From Candidatus Aerophobota bacterium (GTDB taxonomy: Bacteria > Aerophobota > Aerophobia > Aerophobales > B3-G15): DNA of 11,030 nt. Numbering within the stretch: the stretch's first letter is position 1; each line of letters begins with the position of its first letter. Under the pieces are notes generated by a model. That model did not search any database and was not told where the DNA came from. It saw nothing but the letters and a program-made list of their open reading frames with translations. Positions 5,963 through 11,030 of the stretch are shown piece after piece. The stretch lies in contig JAGGZA010000139.1 in assembly GCA_021162265.1 (NCBI GenBank), positions 1-11,030 on the forward strand, written 5' to 3'. A program made the position numbers and the translations under genes.

Positions 5963-7009
5963 CTATTTTTTCTCAATATAGATAGTTCTTGTGGGAAAAG
6001 GAATTTCAATGCCTTTGTTCTGAAGCTCTCTGTAGGCAAGCGACATGAAGTTATCCTGTACGAGAAATCTATACTTATAATTACTAATCCAGAAAACTAC
6101 CAGAAAATTTAAAGAAAAATCAGCCATCTCCATAAAATAAACCTCCGGGGGAGGATTTTTCAAAATCTTATCTATTTTACCGGCACAATCAAGAAGAATT
6201 CTTTTTACCTTCTCAATATCTGAACCATAGGCTACTCCTATCTTTATTCTTCTTTTCAAATTAACCTGGGGTCTTCCATAATTAATAATTTTGCTGTTTA
6301 TAAGGAGATTGTTGGGAATGATAATTTCATTTCCCTCGTCAAATGATTTTATCCTGGTTGACCTCAAGCCTACATCTATTATCTCTCCTGCTTCTCCCGT
6401 TTCAAGTTGAATGAAATCACCAATTTTAAAGGATTTATCAGCTATAAGAGTTATTCCTCCAAACATGTTGGACAGGGTAGTTTGCAAAGCAAGACCAATG
6501 ACAAGTCCTGCGATACCCAGGCTTGCCACAAGAGCGGTTACCTTAACCCCCCATAAATTTAAGATAAAAATGATTAATAAAACAAAAACAACCAGGTTTA
6601 ACATTTTCCTGCTTACTGCCACAAGGTCCATTTGTCTTGTTTTTCCAACAACCTCCCTTGCTCTACTTAACCAGGCTTTAATAAGCAGGTTGAGAAAAAG
6701 TGCAGCAAGATAACAGGAAATAGCAAGTATTATGGAGGCTATAATTTTAGACAAAAGGGGTTTATAGTAACCCAGAAAAGGGAGGATATTAATAGCTGTC
6801 GTTACTCCTGCAAGGATAATAAGATAAAATAAAGGAATTTTTATCTTTGAAAGAATTATATCGTCAAGCTCGGTGCGTGTTTTCTTAGCCCATTTTATAG
6901 CAATATGAGCAATAAAGTAATAAAGAAGCTTTGCTGCTGCAAAGAAGACAACAAAAACAATAATAGCCTTAAGCAAGGAGCTGGTTAGCAGTTTAGTTAA
7001 AAAGTCCAT
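5963..7009 (-). CDS. MscS-family small-conductance mechanosensitive ion channel
   Basis: This inner-membrane channel protein of 348 residues should release solutes on osmotic downshock. Hydrophobic segments lie near residues 12-38, 58-79, 85-113 and 136-155, followed by the pore helix at about 157-185. The pore and beta-domain entry show the family signature: ASLGIAGLVIGLALQ, then NMFGGI, then F.IGDFI. A soluble beta/alpha-beta vestibule follows, including VGLRSTRIKSFD, IIIPNN and NYGRP. Five membrane helices rather than the three of E. coli MscS, together with the length, resemble YnaI-type paralogues. The ATG at 7009 has AAGGAG in good position and lies 2 nt after the pyrF stop. The ion preference and the gating tension cannot be inferred. 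A role in metabolite export (for example amino acids, as in MscCG) is a weaker alternative. Confidence 0.93.
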   Translation of the reverse strand: MDFLTKLLTSSLLKAIIVFVVFFAAAKLLYYFIAHIAIKWAKKTRTELDDIILSKIKIPLFYLIILAGVTTAINILPFLGYYKPLLSKIIASIILAISCYLAALFLNLLIKAWLSRAREVVGKTRQMDLVAVSRKMLNLVVFVLLIIFILNLWGVKVTALVASLGIAGLVIGLALQTTLSNMFGGITLIADKSFKIGDFIQLETGEAGEIIDVGLRSTRIKSFDEGNEIIIPNNLLINSKIINYGRPQVNLKRRIKIGVAYGSDIEKVKRILLDCAGKIDKILKNPPPEVYFMEMADFSLNFLVVFWISNYKYRFLVQDNFMSLAYRELQNKGIEIPFPTRTIYIEKK

Positions 7010-7011
7010 AA

Positions 7012-7743
7012 CTAATTCTCCTTACCTCTGGCATTAAATGATATACCGCTTATCCTTTCAGCAATTTTCTTGGTTGCCTCGACAGGGTCAGGAGCCTGGA
7101 GAATAGGACGACCAATTACAAGATAATCTGCTCCCCGGTTAACAGCTTCCTCGGGGGTTAAAATTCTCCTTTGTTCATCTCCTTTTATACCACCTGTTCT
7201 AATTCCCGGGACAACAAGCAGAAATCCAGGACCAAATGAATCTCTTAAAATTTTTATTTCCTCTCCGGAACATATAACTCCATCTAACCCCGCCTCTTTT
7301 GCTTTTGCAGCCAGAAAAAGGACTTTCTCCTTTATACTCTCCCTTATACCAAGCTCTTTTTTTAAAGACTCCTGGTTAAAAGATGTAAGAATAGTAACAC
7401 CCAGTATTTTTGTTTTATAATTGTTCTCTCTTATAGCATTAATTGACCTTCTCATCATTTCTACTCCACCAAGGGCGTGAACTGTAAGCATATCAACACC
7501 CATCTTGCCAATTGCTTTTACCGCAGACTCCACCACAGAAGGAATGTCGTATAGCTTTGCATCCAGGAAAACTCTTCCGCCCATACTTTTTACCTCGTTT
7601 ACAACTTCGGGACCGTAGCGAAAGAAAAGCCTCATACCTATTTTAAAAAACCCTATCCATTTTTTAAGAGCAAGAACCAAATTTTGCACCTCTTTTTCAT
7701 TATTGACATCCAGAGCAAGAATTAATCTGCTTTCAGGTTGCAT
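7012..7743 (-). CDS. pyrF: Orotidine-5'-phosphate decarboxylase
   Basis: The enzyme decarboxylates OMP to UMP, the last step of de novo pyrimidine synthesis, in the cytoplasm. The 243 residues fit the short bacterial class. The charged catalytic network is visible: Asp12 in LALDV, Lys34 in FFKIGM, and Asp61, Lys63 and Asp66 in FLDAKLYDIP. The phosphate-binding elements VPGIRTGG and YLVIGRPI are intact. One small departure is SVV after DIP, where many members have a Thr in this signature; otherwise it looks fully functional. The ATG at 7743 is preceded by TTAGGA, which overlaps the helicase stop, and 8 nt separate the two genes. No other pyr gene is nearby, so expression follows its unusual operon partners. 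Confidence 0.95.
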   Translation of the reverse strand: MQPESRLILALDVNNEKEVQNLVLALKKWIGFFKIGMRLFFRYGPEVVNEVKSMGGRVFLDAKLYDIPSVVESAVKAIGKMGVDMLTVHALGGVEMMRRSINAIRENNYKTKILGVTILTSFNQESLKKELGIRESIKEKVLFLAAKAKEAGLDGVICSGEEIKILRDSFGPGFLLVVPGIRTGGIKGDEQRRILTPEEAVNRGADYLVIGRPILQAPDPVEATKKIAERISGISFNARGKEN

Positions 7744-7751
7744 AGTTTTTC

Positions 7752-10691
7752 CTAAGTGTATTTTTTGCTGTCTTCATCAGGACATATACTCTGATAGGGA
7801 CAAAAACGACAGGAGATATAAGAAGGTTGAGGATCAAAAATTCCCTCTCTTATACCTCTGGAAGCTTTTCTTATCTTATCAACAACTGCATCAAGATCAT
7901 CTTCAGTTAAATGTGCTTCACCTACAATGCCTGTTTCCAGAAAATGCAACTTCACACTATCAGGAATTTTCCCAAATATTTTATAATAGGCAAGAGCGTA
8001 TATTCCAAGTTGTAGACTTTCTTTTGTTCTTTTATCCGCTTTTTTCTTATCCCTTACCTGGGAGGATTTGTAATCAATTATGCTAACTTTACCATTAATT
8101 ACATCTACTCTGTCCCACCTGCCTGTTATCCGGTCTCTGTCAAGCACAAAGTTAAATTCCTTTTCTATGTATGTGGGTAAAATATCTTCCTCTTCAGCTC
8201 GTTTATAAAATCCTGCAAGAGTACTTCTTCCTTCCTCAAGTCTTCTCTCTTCATGTTCTCTGCTTATAAAACCCTCATTTATCCAGGAGTTTTCAAAACA
8301 AGCAATAAGTTCCTCCAGAGATAGCTTTCTGCCCTGCATTTTGTAAAGATAGTATTTTTGTATGGCGTCATGGAGAGCTTTACCATAAACCACCGCATGG
8401 TGCTGCAAAATAGGAACTCGCAAGATATGAATATACTTATATTTCAGAGGGCAGGTAAGATAGTCATCCACCTGGAAATGGGATAACGTGAGAATATCAT
8501 TAACAGATATTTTGCGTAGAGAAACTTTTTCTTTTCTACGAGGGGGAGCATTTCGTTCTATAACCTCTAAAGCAGAACATCTATGAATGGAAACTTCTCT
8601 TGGGGATAAATCCAGAGCTTCCAGAACAAAGGGAGATACCTTTCTTAGCTTTTTTCCTCCGTAATCTTCTGCGCTTGTAAAGTAAAGCTCTTTTTTAGCA
8701 CGGGTCATGCCCACATAAAAAAGACGGCGTTCTTCCTGACGATGGAAGTCTCCACTGGGAAGAATATCTCTTATGAGTTCATCGGGGAGAGGAATAGCTT
8801 CCCGGCGAAAAGGCGAGGGAAAACGTTGACTTATAAGACTCACCATAATGACAACAGGAAATTCTAATCCCTTTGCTTTATGAATGGTTAGTACATTTAC
8901 TGCGTCACTCTCAAGATCTGCCTCTGCTACTGCAGGGTTGTCTCCAGCCTGAATTAAAAGGTCAAGATATCTCACAAACGGTAGAGCTTTATTTTCTCTC
9001 AGAACCTGACTTGAACTTTGAACAAGTTCAAAGAACCTTGCTATATTCTTAACCTTCGTCTCATTTTCAAGAGAAGGGTTTCTGGTCAATCTATTGAGGA
9101 AACCTGTTTTTGTAATAAATTGATAAAGAATTTCTCCTGTTGACAATCTTATACTTTTCCTAAGGTAGTCTTCAAGTTCTTCAAGTATCCTTTTGATGGT
9201 AGCTTTACCTTCCATTGAGAGCTCTTCATCAACTTCAGGAAAATCTTCCAGATGAGAAAAAACATAAAAGAGAGAACGATTTTTTCTTGATGCATAGTTC
9301 ATACATAAGGTAAGGTCCCTTGCGGGCATTTGAAAGATCTCTGAGGCAGCAAGGTAATAAAGACTTATGCTATCTTCTGGATTGACAAGAGCCCTTAAAA
9401 AACAGATGAGAATTTTAATTTCTTCCTGATCGTACAAGCCTTCGTTACCGGAGAACTTCCAGGGAATATCAGCCATATTTAGAGCACGAAGAAAAGGGTC
9501 TGCATCATTATTTGCTCTAACCAGGATAGCAAAATCACCCCATTTATACCCTTCTTTTTCCACCTTTTCTCTAATGAGTCTTGCAACGCCCTCAGCCTCA
9601 GCAAGCACACTATCATAATGAAAAAATTTGACCTTTCCAACATCTTTTTTAACAGCAATCAGTCTTTTATTAATTTTATTTTTAAACTCAAGACGATCGG
9701 GATTGTTATATTTAATTAATCTGTAGGCACAATCAAGAATCTGCTGGGGTGAGCGGTAATTTTTAGCAAGAACTATCTGATGGGCATCCGGATAAGTATC
9801 GAGAAACCCAAGAATGTTGCTTATAGCTGCACCACGAAACTTGTAAATAGATTGATCATCATCCCCTACAACAGTAATATTTGGTTTCTTCCTCCCAAGC
9901 AATTTGACAAGTTGAAACTGGCTGTAATTTGTATCCTGAAATTCATCAATTAATATATAACGAAAACGGCGCTGGTATTCCCTTAAAATTGAAGGGTGTT
10001 CGCGAAAGAGTTTTAAGGTCAGGGTTATGAGGTCTCCGAAATCTATTTTACCTTCCTTTGCCAAAAGTTCCTGGTATTTTTTGTAAGTTAAAGCAATTTC
10101 TCTCTCTTTTAAAAATTTCTCTTCCAGCTCCTCATCTCCCTGATTTTCCTTTAACTTCTCTTCAAGTTTTTGCACATATCTAAGGTAATCCTCAGGTGTA
10201 ATATCCTCATCTTTTGCTCTGCTAATAAAAGTCAAGATAGCTTCAATATGACGGGTGGGATTACCCAGAGGACGGTAATAGGAAAGGGGAAATTCAAATA
10301 AATGTTCCCGAAAGAACATAATTTGTTCTGGAACACTTAAAACCTGAAAATCAGAGGAAATACCTATTTCAAGAGCATTTTCCTTTAAAACTCTATCTCC
10401 AAAGGCATGGAAAGTACAAATCCAGAAATCCGTATAACCATAAGGAACAAGAATGTCTACCCTTTCTTCCATTTCAAGAGCGGCTTTTTCAGTAAAGGTG
10501 AGAGCAAGAATTTCCTCTGGTCTTGCTCTTCCTGTGGCGATAAGGTAAGCAATGCGGCGGGTTATCACCTGAGTTTTACCCGTCCCTGCTCCTGCTACTA
10601 TAAGAAGCGGACCTTCACCGTAGGTTACTGCTTCTTTTTGTTCTTCATTCAAACCTTCAAGTATCTTCCTTGCATAGGGAGAGATTGACAT
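7752..10691 (-). CDS. UvrD/Rep-type superfamily 1 helicase fused to a RecB/Cas4-like PD-(D/E)XK nuclease with a four-cysteine iron-sulfur motif
   Basis: This 979-residue DNA-processing enzyme starts with a complete SF1A helicase: Gln18 (Q motif), Walker A AGAGTGKT (33-40), TFTEKAA (Ia), LIDEFQDT with Asp249/Glu250 (II), VVGDDDQSIYKFRGA (III), KNYRSP (IV), TIHKAKGLEFP near His604 (V) and YVGMTRAKKEL with Arg664 (VI). From about residue 740 comes a nuclease: His774 in GKALHDA, Asp860 in GRWDRVD, Asp873 and Lys875 in IIDYKSS, and QLGIYALAY. Cys747, Cys961, Cys964 and Cys970 (C...C-x2-C-x5-C) match the Fe-S layout of AddB, AdnA/B and Cas4. It probably processes double-strand breaks or damaged DNA. 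AdnA/AdnB have the same domain order but work as a pair; no partner is visible here. It starts 5 nt after the upstream stop with no clear Shine-Dalgarno site, so coupled translation is likely. Confidence 0.93.
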   Translation of the reverse strand: MSISPYARKILEGLNEEQKEAVTYGEGPLLIVAGAGTGKTQVITRRIAYLIATGRARPEEILALTFTEKAALEMEERVDILVPYGYTDFWICTFHAFGDRVLKENALEIGISSDFQVLSVPEQIMFFREHLFEFPLSYYRPLGNPTRHIEAILTFISRAKDEDITPEDYLRYVQKLEEKLKENQGDEELEEKFLKEREIALTYKKYQELLAKEGKIDFGDLITLTLKLFREHPSILREYQRRFRYILIDEFQDTNYSQFQLVKLLGRKKPNITVVGDDDQSIYKFRGAAISNILGFLDTYPDAHQIVLAKNYRSPQQILDCAYRLIKYNNPDRLEFKNKINKRLIAVKKDVGKVKFFHYDSVLAEAEGVARLIREKVEKEGYKWGDFAILVRANNDADPFLRALNMADIPWKFSGNEGLYDQEEIKILICFLRALVNPEDSISLYYLAASEIFQMPARDLTLCMNYASRKNRSLFYVFSHLEDFPEVDEELSMEGKATIKRILEELEDYLRKSIRLSTGEILYQFITKTGFLNRLTRNPSLENETKVKNIARFFELVQSSSQVLRENKALPFVRYLDLLIQAGDNPAVAEADLESDAVNVLTIHKAKGLEFPVVIMVSLISQRFPSPFRREAIPLPDELIRDILPSGDFHRQEERRLFYVGMTRAKKELYFTSAEDYGGKKLRKVSPFVLEALDLSPREVSIHRCSALEVIERNAPPRRKEKVSLRKISVNDILTLSHFQVDDYLTCPLKYKYIHILRVPILQHHAVVYGKALHDAIQKYYLYKMQGRKLSLEELIACFENSWINEGFISREHEERRLEEGRSTLAGFYKRAEEEDILPTYIEKEFNFVLDRDRITGRWDRVDVINGKVSIIDYKSSQVRDKKKADKRTKESLQLGIYALAYYKIFGKIPDSVKLHFLETGIVGEAHLTEDDLDAVVDKIRKASRGIREGIFDPQPSYISCRFCPYQSICPDEDSKKYT

Positions 10692-10696
10692 TTTGT

Positions 10697-10957
10697 TTAG
10701 GCGTCTTTTACCTTTGAAACAATGTCATTGGCTCTTACTCTATCTCTAACCTTTATTCCTACAGCATCACCAGGTTTTGCCTTATCAACTGGTTTATTTT
10801 CTATTTGCATGGATTCAACGATTTGTTTAAAATCAGTGGTATGTCCTTTTATATGAATAGTATCCCCAACCTCAAGCTCCCCTTTCTCAATATTAACAGC
10901 AGCAACTCCCACCCTGGCAAAGTACTTTACCACCACACCAACTTCCTCTTCCTCCAT
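10697..10957 (-). CDS. Small EF-Tu domain-2-like (translation-factor beta-barrel) protein
   Basis: This 86-residue protein is essentially one beta-barrel of the kind found as domain 2 in translational GTPases. VGVVVKYFARVGVAAV, the LEVGDTIHIKG strand, TTDFKQIVESMQIENKPV and the AKPGDAVGIKV turn correspond to domain 2 of EF-Tu/IF2-type factors. No GTPase domain (no GxxxxGKS, DxxG or NKxD) is present. Such stand-alone proteins are widely annotated as translation elongation factor-like, and a related barrel occurs at the end of some U32 peptidases; their role is not established. The ATG at 10957 follows GAGGAG by 7 nt. It heads the minus-strand operon, 5 nt before the helicase-nuclease gene. An RNA- or protein-binding role is plausible but unproven. 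Confidence 0.85.
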   Translation of the reverse strand: MEEEEVGVVVKYFARVGVAAVNIEKGELEVGDTIHIKGHTTDFKQIVESMQIENKPVDKAKPGDAVGIKVRDRVRANDIVSKVKDA

Positions 10958-10989
10958 TTTTTAGCTCCTCAATTAATATATTATTAATC

Positions 10990-11007
10990 TTGAGATTATA
11001 ATATCAA
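10990..11007. promoter_or_regulatory. 18-bp near-perfect inverted repeat over the -10 box of the minus-strand operon
   Basis: Nine-base arms pair at 8 of 9 positions (TTGATATTA against TAATCTCAA when read on the minus strand) around the candidate -10 box. It could be an operator for the operon. Its A+T-rich composition makes a chance match fairly likely, so confidence is low. Confidence 0.3.
10995..11000 (-). promoter_or_regulatory. Candidate -10 box (TATAAT) for the minus-strand operon
   Basis: TATAAT on the minus strand lies about 38 nt before the first start codon of the operon. No good -35 hexamer is found at 16-18 bp; the best nearby match, TTGTCT, is 20 bp away. The position before a clear ribosome binding site (GAGGAG, 10965-10970) supports a promoter here, but other AT-rich combinations are possible. 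Confidence 0.45.
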
Positions 11008-11030
11008 AATTGAACTTAAAAGACAAGAGA

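Noticed and set aside
7703..8086. Plus-strand open frame of 127 codons over the pyrF/helicase junction
   Set aside because: It lies antisense to two well-supported genes, has no ribosome binding site and no recognisable motif.
7752..8460. CRISPR Cas4 gene or defence module
   Set aside because: The Cas4-like region is continuous with the helicase in one reading frame, and there are no repeats or cas genes in the window.

Overview
This is an AT-rich bacterial chromosome segment with tightly packed genes, clear Shine-Dalgarno sites and a consensus sigma-70-type promoter. The proteins are rich in Lys, Glu, Arg and Ile. The nicotinate phosphoribosyltransferase carries a C-terminal four-cysteine knuckle, as seen in archaeal and thermophile-type members. 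This suggests an uncultivated or deep-branching anaerobe or thermophile, but the phylum cannot be fixed from the sequence. I see no insertion sequences, phage genes, CRISPR arrays, tRNAs or rRNAs. About 95% of the window is coding.

Layout. (1) Positions 1-197 hold the tail of an oligopeptide/dipeptide ABC transporter ATPase (OppF/DppF type), running in from the left. (2) Positions 198-376 are a regulatory gap with an AT-rich tandem repeat, an exact TTGACA/TATAAT promoter and a perfect 17-bp palindrome over the expected transcription start. (3) A plus-strand operon (377-4984) follows: nicotinate phosphoribosyltransferase, aspartokinase catalytic subunit, a separate aspartokinase ACT-domain subunit, aspartate-semialdehyde dehydrogenase and bifunctional RibD. 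(4) A minus-strand operon (10957 down to 4977) reads: EF-Tu domain-2-like small protein, UvrD-type helicase fused to a RecB/Cas4-like nuclease, orotidine-5'-phosphate decarboxylase, MscS-type channel and ATP-dependent 6-phosphofructokinase. The two operons converge, and their last genes overlap by 8 bp. (5) The right end (10958-11030) is the promoter region of the minus-strand operon.

How the genes work together. The plus operon joins NAD salvage, the first two steps of aspartate-family amino-acid synthesis and early riboflavin synthesis under one apparent promoter. The minus operon mixes DNA repair, pyrimidine synthesis, osmotic protection and glycolysis, with gaps of only 2 to 17 nt, so the genes are probably co-transcribed.

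Most notable is the aspartokinase. The kinase domain and the ACT regulatory pair, normally one polypeptide, are two separate genes here, with stop codons in all three frames between them. The break falls close to where many bacteria make a beta subunit from an internal start. Other points worth a second look are the palindrome over the pncB start site, a T9 run at the domain junction of ribD where slippage in either direction ends translation at once, and the terminator-free convergent overlap. I do not see a wholly new system such as a defence island; the novelty here is in gene architecture and regulation.
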